A DNA stretch of 64,000 nt from Chitinophagaceae bacterium UBA7600 (lineage in GTDB: Bacteria; Bacteroidota; Bacteroidia; Chitinophagales; Chitinophagaceae), in contig DLKC01000093.1 of NCBI GenBank assembly GCA_002478885.1, positions 1 to 64,000 of the forward strand, read 5' to 3'. Position numbers and translations under genes: made by a program. How positions within the stretch are numbered: the first letter of the stretch is position 1; each line of letters opens with the position of its first letter. Shown here piece after piece: positions 9,413-20,104 of this stretch. Below the pieces are notes generated by a model. It was not told where the DNA came from. It did not search any database and saw only the letters and a program-made list of their open reading frames with translations.

Positions 9413-9492
9413 AACGCAGTATTTTTATAAATGTACTTTCGACACTTATGGAAATTAACTTATCTTGCTTTACATACTGATTGCTTCCATTT

Positions 9493-11160
9493 ATGACTGC
9501 AGAAACATTTGTTATAGGAGTTGATTATGGAACGGATTCTGTCCGCTCCGTGATTGTCGACACTTCGAACGGAAACGAAGTCGCCTCTTCGGTTTTTTAT
9601 TATCCACGCTGGAGAGCCGGCCTCTACTGCAATGCTGCAGAGAACCAGTTCAGGCAGCACCCGCTCGACTATATTGAAGGGCTTGAAGCCACCATAAATG
9701 ACTGTTTATACAAGGCAGGCCCATCGATCACGGACAAAGTGAAAGCAATTTCCGTTGATACCACGGGGTCTACCCCCGTAGCCGTTGACAGCACAGGAAC
9801 GCCTTTGGCACTCACACCCGGCTTTGAAGAAAATCCCCATGCCATGTTTGTGTTGTGGAAGGATCATACTTCAACAAAGGAAGCAGCGGAAATTAACGCG
9901 CATGCCGAAAAATTCCCGGTTAACTATTTACAATTTGTAGGCGGCATTTATTCCTCAGAATGGTTCTGGGCAAAATTGTTAAGAACACTACGCACAGATG
10001 AACCTGTTCGCAAAGCCTGCTATTCATGGGTGGAGCATTGCGACTGGATACCCTTTCTCTTAACCGGTGGTAATGATGCACAGCAAATGAAACGCGGTGT
10101 TTGTTCCGCAGGACACAAAGCCTTATGGGCCGCGGAATTTGGCGGGTTGCCACCCAATGATTTCTTTGCTTCTTTAGATCCATTGCTTGATGGATTTACT
10201 TCAAGATTATTTACTGATACTTCCACTGCTGATAAAGCGGCCGGTACCCTTTCTTCGGAATGGGCAGAGCGGCTGGGCCTCTCAACCGATGTGGTCATTG
10301 GTGTCGGAGCGTTCGATGCGCATATGGGAGCAGTCGGTGGACAAATAGAGCCATACCACCTGAGCAAGGTGATGGGAACATCTACCTGCGATATGCTGGT
10401 TGCGCCAGTGGAAGAAGTAAAAGATATTTTGGTAAAAGGTATTTGCGGCCAGGTGCCCGGCTCCGTTATTCCCGGTATGATGGGCATGGAAGCGGGGCAA
10501 TCTGCATTCGGTGATACCTATGCATGGTTTAAAAATGTTTTGTATTGGCCGATCAACAATATGCTCAAGCAATCAGCGGCGATCGACCAAATGACAGCCG
10601 ATGCCTTGCGCAGGGAGATCAGTGACAATATGATCCGCGAATTATCTGATGCAGCTGCAGAACTGCCTTTGAATGACAAAGATGAATTATCTGTGGACTG
10701 GCTCAATGGCCGCCGCACGCCGGATGCCAACCAGGAACTGAAAGCAGCCATTACCGGGTTAAACCTTGGAACAGACGCACCAAGAATTTTTAAAGCGTTG
10801 GTTGAGTCAACCTGTTTTGGCGCAAAGGCCATTGTAGAAAGGTTCAGGAGTGAAGGCGTTCCTGTAAAGGGGCTAATCGGCCTGGGTGGCGTAGCAAGAA
10901 AGTCGCCATACATTATGCAAATGATGGCTGATGTAATGAATATGCCGATCCGCATTCACCGCTCGGAACAAACCTGTGCTGCCGGCGCTGCTATGTTTGC
11001 CGCAACTGCCGCAGGTATTTACAGCAAAGTGGAAGATGCGATGGCAGCGATGGGCCAGGGCTTTGATGCGGAATATCATCCCGATCAAAGCAAAGTGGCA
11101 CTTTATGCAAAGCGGTATGAGCGATATAGAAAAACGGGTCATTTTATTGAACAATATTAA
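9493..11160 (+). CDS. araB: Ribulokinase
   Basis: A 555-residue FGGY-family kinase that phosphorylates L-ribulose to L-ribulose 5-phosphate with ATP, the second step of L-arabinose use. The N-terminal phosphate-binding loop VIGVDYGTDSVR is at about 7-18. The GMEAGQSAFGD and GLIGLGGVARKSP segments are characteristic of AraB. The ATG at 9493 is preferred over a TTG four codons upstream because the loop normally begins within the first ten residues. It is followed after 73 bp by araD. There is no signal peptide; cytoplasmic. The identification is firm because araD and araA are close by. Confidence 0.95.
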   Translation: MTAETFVIGVDYGTDSVRSVIVDTSNGNEVASSVFYYPRWRAGLYCNAAENQFRQHPLDYIEGLEATINDCLYKAGPSITDKVKAISVDTTGSTPVAVDSTGTPLALTPGFEENPHAMFVLWKDHTSTKEAAEINAHAEKFPVNYLQFVGGIYSSEWFWAKLLRTLRTDEPVRKACYSWVEHCDWIPFLLTGGNDAQQMKRGVCSAGHKALWAAEFGGLPPNDFFASLDPLLDGFTSRLFTDTSTADKAAGTLSSEWAERLGLSTDVVIGVGAFDAHMGAVGGQIEPYHLSKVMGTSTCDMLVAPVEEVKDILVKGICGQVPGSVIPGMMGMEAGQSAFGDTYAWFKNVLYWPINNMLKQSAAIDQMTADALRREISDNMIRELSDAAAELPLNDKDELSVDWLNGRRTPDANQELKAAITGLNLGTDAPRIFKALVESTCFGAKAIVERFRSEGVPVKGLIGLGGVARKSPYIMQMMADVMNMPIRIHRSEQTCAAGAAMFAATAAGIYSKVEDAMAAMGQGFDAEYHPDQSKVALYAKRYERYRKTGHFIEQY

Positions 11161-11168
11161 GCCGAGAA

Positions 11169-11226
11169 AGGTGAAACGGCAGGCGTAAAAGTTATTATAG
11201 GCTTGATCACACTTCAGCTTTCACCT
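11169..11226. repeat. Inverted repeat between araB and araD
   Basis: AGGTGAAA at 11169-11176 is the exact reverse complement of TTTCACCT at 11219-11226, with a 42-base spacer. It lies just before the araD ATG and could be an mRNA stem or an operator. The spacing makes either only a weak proposal. Confidence 0.3.
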
Positions 11227-11233
11227 CACGTTT

Positions 11234-11929
11234 ATGAAATACGAACACATACAACAGGAAGCATACGAAGCTAATATGCAATTACCAAAACTTGGGCTGG
11301 TATTGTTTACGTTTGGTAATGTAAGTGCGGTTGACAGGGGTCTCGGCGTGTTTGCTATTAAACCCAGCGGCGTGCCATACGAAGAACTTTCGCCTGATAA
11401 GATGGTGATTGTTGACCTGGATGGAAACGTGGTTGAAGGAATGTTGCGCCCGTCATCTGATACGAAAACGCATGCTGTATTGTATAAGCACTGGCATAAA
11501 ATCGGCGGTATTGCCCACACACATTCTGTTTATGCAACTGCATGGGCACAGTCGCAACGCGATATACCGATTTTTGGTACCACGCACGCCGACCACAATA
11601 CTGTTGATATTCCCTGCGCGGCACCCATGAGCGACGAAATGATCGGGGGTAACTATGAATACGAAACGGGCTTCCAGATCATGAACTGTTTTAACGAACG
11701 TAAGCTCGATTATAACGAAGTGGAAATGATTCTGGTGGGCAACCATGCTCCCTTCACCTGGGGTAAGAACGCTGCGAAAGCAGTATACAACAGCGCAGTG
11801 CTCGAGCAGGTAGCGCACATGGCTTTGCTCACAGAGCAAATCAACGGAAATGCAGCAAGATTGAAAGATGCGTTGATCAAAAAACATTTTGAGCGCAAGC
11901 ACGGCCCGGATAGTTATTACGGCCAATAG
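11234..11929 (+). CDS. araD: L-ribulose-5-phosphate 4-epimerase
   Basis: A 231-residue class II aldolase-fold enzyme that converts L-ribulose 5-phosphate to D-xylulose 5-phosphate, feeding the pentose phosphate pathway. Visible family marks are LVLFTFGNVSA near residue 20 and IKPSGVPYEEL at about 43. The zinc-binding HTHS at about 95-98 and a third His in LVGNHAPFTWG (about 170) are also present. Length is normal for AraD. Translation starts at the ATG at 11234. It is the last of the araB-araD pair; a repeat element then separates it from the beta-arabinofuranosidase genes. Confidence 0.95.
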   Translation: MKYEHIQQEAYEANMQLPKLGLVLFTFGNVSAVDRGLGVFAIKPSGVPYEELSPDKMVIVDLDGNVVEGMLRPSSDTKTHAVLYKHWHKIGGIAHTHSVYATAWAQSQRDIPIFGTTHADHNTVDIPCAAPMSDEMIGGNYEYETGFQIMNCFNERKLDYNEVEMILVGNHAPFTWGKNAAKAVYNSAVLEQVAHMALLTEQINGNAARLKDALIKKHFERKHGPDSYYGQ

Positions 11930-11944
11930 GTTTATCACTTTTTG

Positions 11945-12122
11945 GCAGCGGGCTTTTGAACAGGCATTAAGCTGCGGTTGTGTCACTCACTTCAGCGTTC
12001 CGTTAATGTGGCGGCTGGACCCAGGATTTGATCGCGTTCTGTTTTTCCTGGTTGCTGAATATAATTCCTGCTGCCGAAGCGTGCGACGCAACAGGCGATG
12101 ATGGTAGTAACAGTGGCTGGCC
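11945..12122. repeat. Interspersed repeat, inverted pair (copy 4)
   Basis: The left diverged core TTGTGTCACTCAC is at 11978-11990 and the right exact core GTGCGACGCAA is at 12081-12091, followed by CAGGCGATGATGG. The right half generates a spurious N-terminal extension for the next gene. Confidence 0.78.
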
Positions 12123-12138
12123 AATAAAAATAATTTGC

Positions 12139-14496
12139 ATGAAGTATTTTTTTATCATCGTTTTTATTGCTGCATGTATCGCAACACATGCACAGGGTTA
12201 TACGCCTGAACGGGAGCATAAAAAAATGGCGGTACATCCTGTGGTGCCTTTGCAGGCGTACGCATTTAATCTTGCTGATGTGCAATTGCTCGATGGCAGC
12301 CCTTTCAAAAACGCGATGCAAAAAGATGCCGCTTATTTGTTGCTGCTCGACCCTAACCGTTTACTGCACCGCTTCTACGAAAATGCAGGCCTCCCCCCGA
12401 AGGGCGATGTGTATGGTGGCTGGGAAAGTGATGGCTTGTCGGGCCATACAATGGGCCATTATTTATCTGCCTGTTCTATGATGTATGCCTCGCTTAAAGA
12501 TGAGCTGTTTAAACAACGGGTAGATTATATTGTTGGCGAGTTAGCGCGTTGCCAGCAGGCGCGCAAAACAGGTTATGTAGGCGCCATACCAAAAGAAGAT
12601 TCGATCTTCGGGAAGCTTGCAAAGGGAGAAATACATACATCGGGTTTTGACCTTAATGGTGGATGGAGCCCTTTTTACACGATGCATAAAGTGATGGCAG
12701 GCCTTGTAGACGCTTACCTGTATTGCGATAATAAGCAAGCCTTGAAAGTTGCTACCGGCATGGCTGATTGGGTTGGTAATACTTTAAAGAACCTTTCGCC
12801 CGAACAACTTCAGCAAATGATGAAATGTGAGTATGGGGGTATGAACGATGTACTTGCGAATATTTATGCGATTACGGGAAACAAGAAATACCTGGCGCTT
12901 GCCAATGTTTTTTTTGATGATTTTGTGATGAAGCCTTTATCGCAGAAGATCGACCCCATGCCTGGCAAACATTCCAATACCAATGTTCCCAAAGCCATCG
13001 GCTGTGCACGTTTGTATGAGCTTACAGGAAGTGACACTGACAAAACTGTTGCGGCTTATTTCTGGCAGCTGATGGTACATGATCACAGTTATGTGATCGG
13101 CGGTAACAGCAACTATGAATATTGTGGCGCTGCCGGTAAACTTAATGACCAGCTTAGTGATGCCACCTGCGAAACCTGCAACACCTACAACATGCTGAAG
13201 CTGACGAAGCATTTATTTGAATGGCAACCGACTGCAGAGCTGGGTGATTATTACGAGCGTGCTTTGTACAATCATATACTCGCTTCACAAAACCCGGATG
13301 ATGGCATGATGTGTTATTTTGTTCCGTTGCGCATGGGAACAAAAAAGCAGTTCAGCGATTCATTCAACACTTTTACCTGTTGTGTTGGAAGCGGTATGGA
13401 AAATCACAGCAAATATGCAGAGAGCATCTATTTCGAAGACAAAGACGGAAACCTGTATGTCAATCTTTTTATCGCGTCAAAACTCAATTGGAGAACCAAG
13501 CAATACAGTGTTACACAAACAACCGCATTTCCCGAGAGTGACAACACAACCATAAAACTACGTACTGCAAATGCAAAGCAGTTTACTGTTTTTATAAGGC
13601 AGCCACACTGGGCTAAACAAGGCATTACGGTTTTGGTGAACGGCATGCCCGTTGAGGCGAAAGCCAACAACGATGGCTTTCTTGAGATCAACCGCACATG
13701 GAAAAACGATGATGAAATTAACGTGAGCTTCCCGAAAACACTGTACACCGAAAGCATGCCCGACAATAGCAAGCGTATTGCTGTGCTGTATGGCCCACTC
13801 GTTCTCGCAGGACAGTTGGGCGACACGATGCCCGACCCGGTATATGGCATCCCGGTTTTACTCACTGATAACACAAATGTAAGTGACTGGGTAAAGCCTG
13901 TGAAAGGCCAGCCAAATACTTTTACCACGGTTGATGTGGCAAAGCCTTTCAATACAACGTTGATTCCGTTTTATAAAACGTATAAGCAGCATTACACTGT
14001 TTACTGGGATTATTTTACCAATGATGAATGGGTTGATAAGCAGGCTGCTTACGAAGCAGAAAAGAAAAGACTGCAACAAATTGATGAACGCACTATAGAT
14101 ATAATGCGACTTGGCGAAATGCAACCAGAACGTGACCACAATTTACAGGCAAGCACCAATTCTTACACCGACGAAGCTATTGGACGTACGGCGCGTGAAG
14201 CCCGCAGCGGTGGTTATTTTTCGTTTGACGTAAAGGTGCAACCCGATGCGCCAAATATATTGCTCTGCTCCTATATCGGTGATGACAAAAACCGGCTGTT
14301 CGACATTCTTATCGACGGAAATAAAATTGCAACACAAGAGCTCAAGGGCGGTGAAACAGGGAAATTCTTTGATATAGAATATGCGATCCCAGCAGAGCTT
14401 ACAAAAAATAAAACAAAGGTCACGATAAGAGTTGAAGCCAATGCAGGTAAAACGGCCGGAAGAATTTTTGGCTGCCGCATTTTGAAAGCACAGTGA
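12139..14496 (+). CDS. Secreted beta-L-arabinofuranosidase, DUF1680 superfamily, GH146-like
   Basis: A 785-residue enzyme; the ATG at 12139 precedes a clear signal peptide (about 1-19, ATHA/QGY). An open frame reaching back to 12028 runs through the repeat and is rejected. The (alpha/alpha)6 barrel carries Glu345 and Cys347 in ATCETCNTYN and the Cys pair 414-415 in TCCVGSGMEN. These correspond to the zinc-bound Glu/Cys cluster with a Cys nucleophile known in GH127 (HypBA1). The motif forms and the extra C-terminal domain of about 150 residues look closer to GH146 than to the next gene. It should cleave beta-linked arabinofuranose as found in extensin or pectic side chains. The family split between GH127 and GH146 is from memory of motifs, not from a search. 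Confidence 0.85.
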   Translation: MKYFFIIVFIAACIATHAQGYTPEREHKKMAVHPVVPLQAYAFNLADVQLLDGSPFKNAMQKDAAYLLLLDPNRLLHRFYENAGLPPKGDVYGGWESDGLSGHTMGHYLSACSMMYASLKDELFKQRVDYIVGELARCQQARKTGYVGAIPKEDSIFGKLAKGEIHTSGFDLNGGWSPFYTMHKVMAGLVDAYLYCDNKQALKVATGMADWVGNTLKNLSPEQLQQMMKCEYGGMNDVLANIYAITGNKKYLALANVFFDDFVMKPLSQKIDPMPGKHSNTNVPKAIGCARLYELTGSDTDKTVAAYFWQLMVHDHSYVIGGNSNYEYCGAAGKLNDQLSDATCETCNTYNMLKLTKHLFEWQPTAELGDYYERALYNHILASQNPDDGMMCYFVPLRMGTKKQFSDSFNTFTCCVGSGMENHSKYAESIYFEDKDGNLYVNLFIASKLNWRTKQYSVTQTTAFPESDNTTIKLRTANAKQFTVFIRQPHWAKQGITVLVNGMPVEAKANNDGFLEINRTWKNDDEINVSFPKTLYTESMPDNSKRIAVLYGPLVLAGQLGDTMPDPVYGIPVLLTDNTNVSDWVKPVKGQPNTFTTVDVAKPFNTTLIPFYKTYKQHYTVYWDYFTNDEWVDKQAAYEAEKKRLQQIDERTIDIMRLGEMQPERDHNLQASTNSYTDEAIGRTAREARSGGYFSFDVKVQPDAPNILLCSYIGDDKNRLFDILIDGNKIATQELKGGETGKFFDIEYAIPAELTKNKTKVTIRVEANAGKTAGRIFGCRILKAQ

Positions 14497-14589
14497 ATAT
14501 GAATTTTAGCCTGGTTATAGAATAAGCATCAGCCTTACTCGCCACTGTTTTGGGAGGAGCGAAGTCGATAAATAAAAATTTAAAGGAAA

Positions 14590-16602
14590 ATGAAGCGTAT
14601 TCTTTTTTCATTCTGTTTCTTATATACTGCTATTGCATTTGGGCAAAAAGGCGATTATGCGTATAAGCCTGTGCCTTTTACCAGTGTGCAACTGACAGAT
14701 AATTTCTGGATGCCGCGTATTAAAGTGAACCACATGGTCACGATCCCTGCGTCGTTTGAGCGTTGCGAAAGCACCGGGCGTGTGAAGAATTTTGTGATGG
14801 CTGCCAACCGCAGCGGAAAGTTCTGCACCATTTTTCCGTTTGACGATACCGATATTTATAAAACCATTGAAGGAGCTTCATATTCGCTGAGTTTATTTCC
14901 GGACCCGAAACTTTCTGCGTATTTAGATTCATTGATAGCCATTGTTGGCCGGGCACAGGAACCCGATGGTTATTTATACACGGCAAGAACGATCAATCCC
15001 GACAGCGTGCATCCATGGTCGGGCAAAGTGCGTTGGGAAAAAGAAAGAGAGCTAAGTCATGAGTTGTATAATTCAGGCCATTTATACGAGGCTGCTGCGG
15101 CGCATTACCTCGCAACAGGCAAAAGAAATTTTCTCGACATTGCACTAAAGAACGCCGATCTTGTTTGTTCAGTATTCGGCCCCGGGAAAAGACATGTGGC
15201 GCCTGGCCACGAGATCGTTGAAATGGGATTGGTGAAACTCTACCGTATTACCGGCAAGCCGGAATACCTTGCTACAGCAAAAGATTTCATTGAATACCGC
15301 GGACATTATAACGGCTACGATTCTACCAGTAAAGACGAATGGAAGAACGGAACATACTGGCAGGATGCTATTCCTGTTGTTGATCAGCGTGAGGCAATGG
15401 GCCATGCCGTCCGTGCCGGTTATTTGTATGCAGGCGTGGCAGATATAGCCGCATTAACAGGCGATCAAAAATTGATCGTTGCCATCGACAGCATATGGGA
15501 TAACGTAGTATCGAAAAAAATGTATGTGCAGGGAGGTGCCGGCGCAATTGGTGATGGCGAACGCTATGGCGACAATTATGAATTGCCCAATGAAACGGCT
15601 TACAACGAAACATGTGCAGCCATCGCCAATGTTTTTTGGAATGAAAGGATGTTTATGCTGCATGGCGATTCCAAATACATTGATGTACTGGAGAAAATTT
15701 TATACAACGGATTAATATCCGGCGTTGGTCTCGACGGAAAATCTTTTTTCTACACCAATGCCATGCAGATTAAAAGCGATTTCACACATCCTTCTATGGA
15801 GGCAGAGCGTTCGGGCTGGTTTCCCTGCTCCTGTTGCCCTACAAACCTTGTGCGCTTGCTGCCTTCCATTCCCGGTTATGTGTATGCACAAAAAGATGAT
15901 AAGCTTTTTGTGAATCTTTTTATCAACAGCAAGGCAACGCTGAAAATTGTTGACAACGATATCACCCTCGAACAGCAGAACAATTATCCCTGGAATGGCG
16001 ATTTGAATTTTGTTGTTGATTCAAAAAAGCCAGTAGCGTTCAGCATGCTGGTGCGTATACCCGGCTGGGCGCGAGGACAGGCAATTCCGTCAGACCTCTA
16101 TACATTTCAGCACGCAACACAATCGCAGGTGCTCATCATCGTGAATGGTGAAAAAATAGAATATGCATTGGAAAATGGGTATGCCGTTATCAAACGGAAA
16201 TGGAAAAAAGGAGATGTTTTACAGGTGCAGTTGCCGATGAATATAGATCGCGTTACCGCCAATGAAAAAGTAACATCAGACATCGGAAAAATTGCGTTGC
16301 AGCGCGGCCCTATTATGTACTGCGCGGAATGGGTAGACAATAACGGGAAGGCAGCAAACATGTTTATACCGGAAAATACAACGTTTACCGCAGCGTTTAG
16401 TCCCAACCTTTTGAGTGGTGTGGAATTGATCAAAGGCAGTGTGCCTGCGGTACAGGTTTCAGCCGATGGCAAATCGGTTCAAACCGTTTCACAGCCGTTC
16501 ACAGCCATTCCTTACTATGCGTGGGCCAACCGCGGCAAAGGCGAAATGATGTTGTGGTTTCCGCAAAAAATAAAAGAGGTAGACCTTGTTGCAGGGCAGT
16601 GA
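14590..16602 (+). CDS. Secreted beta-L-arabinofuranosidase, GH127
   Basis: A 670-residue enzyme with a signal peptide (about 1-18, AFG/QKG). The catalytic set is Glu340 and Cys342 in YNETCAAIAN, and Cys415-Cys416 in CSCCPTNLVR. This matches the zinc site and Cys nucleophile of GH127. The segment ILYNGLISGVGLDGKSFFY at about 370-388 is typical of the family. Known members remove beta-1,2-linked L-arabinofuranose from hydroxyproline-linked oligoarabinosides. It follows the GH146-like gene after 93 bp and is probably co-transcribed with it. Two different DUF1680 enzymes side by side suggest stepwise removal of chemically different beta-arabinofuranose residues (inference). Confidence 0.92.
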   Translation: MKRILFSFCFLYTAIAFGQKGDYAYKPVPFTSVQLTDNFWMPRIKVNHMVTIPASFERCESTGRVKNFVMAANRSGKFCTIFPFDDTDIYKTIEGASYSLSLFPDPKLSAYLDSLIAIVGRAQEPDGYLYTARTINPDSVHPWSGKVRWEKERELSHELYNSGHLYEAAAAHYLATGKRNFLDIALKNADLVCSVFGPGKRHVAPGHEIVEMGLVKLYRITGKPEYLATAKDFIEYRGHYNGYDSTSKDEWKNGTYWQDAIPVVDQREAMGHAVRAGYLYAGVADIAALTGDQKLIVAIDSIWDNVVSKKMYVQGGAGAIGDGERYGDNYELPNETAYNETCAAIANVFWNERMFMLHGDSKYIDVLEKILYNGLISGVGLDGKSFFYTNAMQIKSDFTHPSMEAERSGWFPCSCCPTNLVRLLPSIPGYVYAQKDDKLFVNLFINSKATLKIVDNDITLEQQNNYPWNGDLNFVVDSKKPVAFSMLVRIPGWARGQAIPSDLYTFQHATQSQVLIIVNGEKIEYALENGYAVIKRKWKKGDVLQVQLPMNIDRVTANEKVTSDIGKIALQRGPIMYCAEWVDNNGKAANMFIPENTTFTAAFSPNLLSGVELIKGSVPAVQVSADGKSVQTVSQPFTAIPYYAWANRGKGEMMLWFPQKIKEVDLVAGQ

Positions 16603-16663
16603 TTTTTTTTGAACCCGGCAACCGTGCAGCATTCAGCTTTGGTTGCGTCGCACTCTTGTACGG
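16603..16663 (-). repeat. Interspersed repeat, copy 5 (-)
   Basis: The exact core TTGCGTCGCAC is at 16643-16653. The outer end TTTTTTTTGAACCCGGC directly follows the GH127 stop codon. Confidence 0.8.
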
Positions 16664-16722
16664 TTAGCCCGTTACTGAACAACAAAAGAACAAGTTTAAA
16701 ATAACCAAACCAAGTTTTTCAA

Positions 16723-18222
16723 ATGAACGATCTTAAACAACTGGAAGTATGGTTCGTTACCGGCAGCCAGCATTTGTATGGCGATGAAACATTGAAACAG
16801 GTTGCGGCACATTCGCAGGAAATTGCAGGTGCACTAAATGCATCTGCTGTTATACCAGTAAATGTAATATTTAAGCCAACCGTGAAGTCAACAGAAGAAA
16901 TCTATGCCGTTTGCCAGGAAGCGAATATCGCCAATAACTGCATCGGTATTATTGCATGGATGCATACCTTTTCTCCCGCTAAAATGTGGATCAACGGGCT
17001 TAAGATTTTACGAAAGCCGCTGTTGCACCTGCACACCCAATACAACCGCGATATTCCATGGGCTGATATTGATATGGACTTTATGAACCTTAACCAGAGC
17101 GCTCATGGCGACCGCGAGTTTGGTTTTATGGCAAGCCGTATGGGCATCAGGAGAAAGGTTGTTGTTGGCCACTGGCAAAATGCAGATGTGCATGACCGCA
17201 TTAACGTATGGGCACGCGCCGCAGCTGGCTGGAACGACTGGCAGGGGGCAAGGTTTGTGCGTTTTGGCGACAACATGCGCTTCGTTGCTGTAACTGATGG
17301 CGATAAAGTCGAGGCAGAATTGAAGTTTGGTTATTCAGTAAACACGCATGGCATAGGCGACCTTGTAAAAGTAATTGCCGAAGTGAGCGATGCGGAGATT
17401 AATGCATTGTGCGTTTCGTTTGAGGAAATATATAATGTTGCTGATGCCTTGAAAAAAGGGGGCGCACAGCATGCCTCATTAAGAGAATCAGCACGTATCG
17501 AAATCGGTTTGCGCAGGTTTTTACAGCAAGGGAATTACAAAGGCTTTACTGATACATTTGAAGACCTGCATGGCATGATACAGTTGCCCGGCATGGCCGT
17601 GCAAAGACTGATGGCTGAAGGCTACGGGTTTGGCGGCGAAGGCGATTGGAAAACAGCCGCGCTGGTAAGGGCGATGAAAGTGATGGGTTCAGGTTTGAGC
17701 GGTGGTAATTCTTTTATGGAAGATTATACTTATCATTTTGAGCCGGGTAATGAAATGGTGCTCGGTGCGCATATGCTGGAGATCTGTGAGAGCATCGCCG
17801 ATGGTAAGGCTTCCTGCGAAATACACCCATTGGGTATCGGTGGCAAAGCCGACCCGGTAAGGCTTGTTTTTAATGTTGCCGGTGGCGCTGCCTTAAATGC
17901 ATCTGTTGTTGATATGGGCAACCGCTTCAGGCTTTTGGTAAATACAGTTGACGCTGTTGCGCCGCAACATGCCTTGCCGAAACTTCCCGTGGCACGAGTG
18001 CTGTGGAAACCGCATCCCAATATGGCTGATGGCTGTGCTGCATGGATTTATGCCGGTGGCGCACATCATACAGGTTATAGCCAGAACCTTACCGCGGAGC
18101 ACCTGCAGGATTTTGCCGACATGGCTGGTATTGAATGTGTACTTATAAGCGAGCACACAACACTCCGCGACCTTAAAAATGAATTGAGATGGAGCGATGT
18201 GTACTATCAATTAAATAAATAG
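16723..18222 (+). CDS. araA: L-arabinose isomerase
   Basis: A 499-residue cytoplasmic enzyme converting L-arabinose to L-ribulose with a divalent metal, usually Mn2+. It opens with [17 protein letters not shown] (about 8-24), a hallmark of AraA. The metal/catalytic Glu residues are expected in [14 protein letters not shown] and [14 protein letters not shown], and the His residues in [20 protein letters not shown] and [10 protein letters not shown]. Length is exactly that of the family. It is flanked by repeat copies and precedes the symporter gene. With araB and araD it completes the L-arabinose pathway. Confidence 0.97.
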   Translation: MNDLKQLEVWFVTGSQHLYGDETLKQVAAHSQEIAGALNASAVIPVNVIFKPTVKSTEEIYAVCQEANIANNCIGIIAWMHTFSPAKMWINGLKILRKPLLHLHTQYNRDIPWADIDMDFMNLNQSAHGDREFGFMASRMGIRRKVVVGHWQNADVHDRINVWARAAAGWNDWQGARFVRFGDNMRFVAVTDGDKVEAELKFGYSVNTHGIGDLVKVIAEVSDAEINALCVSFEEIYNVADALKKGGAQHASLRESARIEIGLRRFLQQGNYKGFTDTFEDLHGMIQLPGMAVQRLMAEGYGFGGEGDWKTAALVRAMKVMGSGLSGGNSFMEDYTYHFEPGNEMVLGAHMLEICESIADGKASCEIHPLGIGGKADPVRLVFNVAGGAALNASVVDMGNRFRLLVNTVDAVAPQHALPKLPVARVLWKPHPNMADGCAAWIYAGGAHHTGYSQNLTAEHLQDFADMAGIECVLISEHTTLRDLKNELRWSDVYYQLNK

Positions 18223-18243
18223 CTATTTTACGCTGCTGTATTT

Positions 18244-18302
18244 GATGCAGTACAAGTGTGCGACGCAACATAAGCCTGCCACTTGTTCAAAAGCCGGGCC
18301 CC
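18244..18302 (+). repeat. Interspersed repeat, copy 6 (+)
   Basis: GTACAAG-type inner flank, exact core GTGCGACGCAA at 18258-18268, then AAGCCGGGCC as outer end at 18291-18300. Confidence 0.8.
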
Positions 18303-18337
18303 AAAAATATATTAACCAACATAACGATTGATTTATC

Positions 18338-20023
18338 ATGAACAACCAACTGGCATTCTCCGACTACTTAGTCTTTATTATTTATTTTTTGATCGTGGCA
18401 TCTTATGGCTATATGATCTATCGCAGACGTAAGAGCCGTGAGCACGATTCAAAAGCGTTTTTTCTTGCAGAGGGTTCGCTTACCTGGTGGGCGATTGGCG
18501 CCTCGCTGATCGCGTCGAATATTTCTGCAGAGCAGTTTATAGGAATGAGCGGGAACGGTTTTTTTGTTGGCATAGCTGTATCTGCCTATGAATGGCTGGC
18601 TGCACTTGCACTGGTGATCATCGCTGTGTGGTTTATACCCATCTATCTAAAGAACAAGATATATACGATGCCGCAGTTTTTGAAAACGCGGTATAACGAA
18701 ACCGTAGCGCTGATTATGGCGATCTTCTGGTTGTTTCTTTATGTGTTTGTGAATCTTACTTCTATTCTTTATCTCGGGGCAATTGCCATCAATGGTTTAT
18801 TGCCTGGGCACGAATACCTGCACACCGTGATGATTGCGCTGGCAATATTTGCCGTGATCATTACGCTTGGTGGCATGAAGGTGATCGGCTATACCGATGT
18901 AATACAGGTGACGGTGCTTATCATTGGTGGGTTTGCTACCATTTATATGGCGTTGAGTGTAGTCGCTGAAAAATTTGGGACAGGCAGTGGCGTGATCGAT
19001 GGCTTTACCACGTTGATGAGAGAAGCGCCTGAGCATTTTCATATGATACTCGACAAGCCGACGGCTGCTTCATCACAACAGGATATTGATAAATACCTTA
19101 TCATTCCGGGTATACTCATGTATGCTGCGGGCCAGTGGATCGTAAACCTGAATTACTGGGGTTGTAACCAGTACATTACACAGCGTGCTTTGGGTGCTGA
19201 TCTTAAAACTGCGAGAACAGGTATTCTTTTCGCAGCGATGCTAAAGTTGATGATGCCGATTATTGTGATGCTGCCGGGTATTGCTGCCTATGTGCTCAAC
19301 AAGAGCGGCAAGCTTGATGTGGTGGGCGGCATGGATGGTGCGTACTCTGCGGTGCTCGGCTTTTTGCCAACTGGCCTTAAAGGCTTATCCATCGCAGCAT
19401 TAACGGCGGCCATTGTTGCATCGCTTGCGGGTAAAGCCAACAGTATCTCCACCATTTTTACACTCGATATTTACAAGAAGTATATCAATACCGCGGCGGA
19501 AGAAAAGAAACTGGTGATCACCGGAAGGGTGGTAGTGGTATGCGCTATGATTGTAGCGGTGCTTTTTACATGGGACGATTTATTAGGCATTGGTGGTGCC
19601 GGCGGGTTTACTTTTATTCAAAAGTATACAGGTTTTATAAGTCCTGGTGTATTCGCCATGTTCCTTCTCGGTATGTTCTGGAAACGTACCACAGGCACTG
19701 CGGCTATTGTTGGCCTGTTAACCGGTTTTGGCCTCAGCGTGTTCTTTAACGAGTTCGCACCTGCGGTAATGGGTCATGAAACTTTCTTATATACGGCTTA
19801 CCCGAATGGCAAAGGCGGTTTTGAAATTCCATTCCTGATATGTATGGGACTTGCCTTTATGTTTACCATAATTGTAATGGTACTGTTAAGTCTTGCAGGA
19901 CCTAAAATCAATCCTAAAGCATTTGAACTTGATAAGAGCATGTTTAAACTACCTCCCAATATTATTGCCATGATCGTTGTGATACTCCTGATATTGATGG
20001 CACTTTATGTGAAGTTCTGGTAA
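18338..20023 (+). CDS. Sodium/sugar symporter, SSS family
   Basis: A 561-residue inner-membrane transporter of the SGLT-like solute:sodium symporter family with about 14 hydrophobic helices. Family segments include LAEGSLTWWAIGASLIASNISAEQ (residues about 43-66, with the conserved SNIS sodium-site region) and a GQW-NLNYWGCNQYITQRAL stretch near 270. Length fits SglT/galactose-type symporters. It sits between araA and the Nudix regulator, so L-arabinose is the likely substrate, with galactose or glucose as alternatives. Confidence 0.88.
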   Translation: MNNQLAFSDYLVFIIYFLIVASYGYMIYRRRKSREHDSKAFFLAEGSLTWWAIGASLIASNISAEQFIGMSGNGFFVGIAVSAYEWLAALALVIIAVWFIPIYLKNKIYTMPQFLKTRYNETVALIMAIFWLFLYVFVNLTSILYLGAIAINGLLPGHEYLHTVMIALAIFAVIITLGGMKVIGYTDVIQVTVLIIGGFATIYMALSVVAEKFGTGSGVIDGFTTLMREAPEHFHMILDKPTAASSQQDIDKYLIIPGILMYAAGQWIVNLNYWGCNQYITQRALGADLKTARTGILFAAMLKLMMPIIVMLPGIAAYVLNKSGKLDVVGGMDGAYSAVLGFLPTGLKGLSIAALTAAIVASLAGKANSISTIFTLDIYKKYINTAAEEKKLVITGRVVVVCAMIVAVLFTWDDLLGIGGAGGFTFIQKYTGFISPGVFAMFLLGMFWKRTTGTAAIVGLLTGFGLSVFFNEFAPAVMGHETFLYTAYPNGKGGFEIPFLICMGLAFMFTIIVMVLLSLAGPKINPKAFELDKSMFKLPPNIIAMIVVILLILMALYVKFW

Positions 20024-20104
20024 CAAAGTTTGGCCGGTCGTTCAATATTGAAGTTGATTTTCAGAAACATTAAATAGTCGAAATATTTACTCACTATATT
20101 ATAG

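Noticed and set aside
11453..11986. A 177-codon minus-strand frame
   Set aside because: It lies antisense to araD and runs into a repeat; araD is certain, and the frame has no recognisable domain.
13428..13952. A 174-codon minus-strand frame
   Set aside because: Fully antisense to the GH146-like gene, whose catalytic residues are intact.
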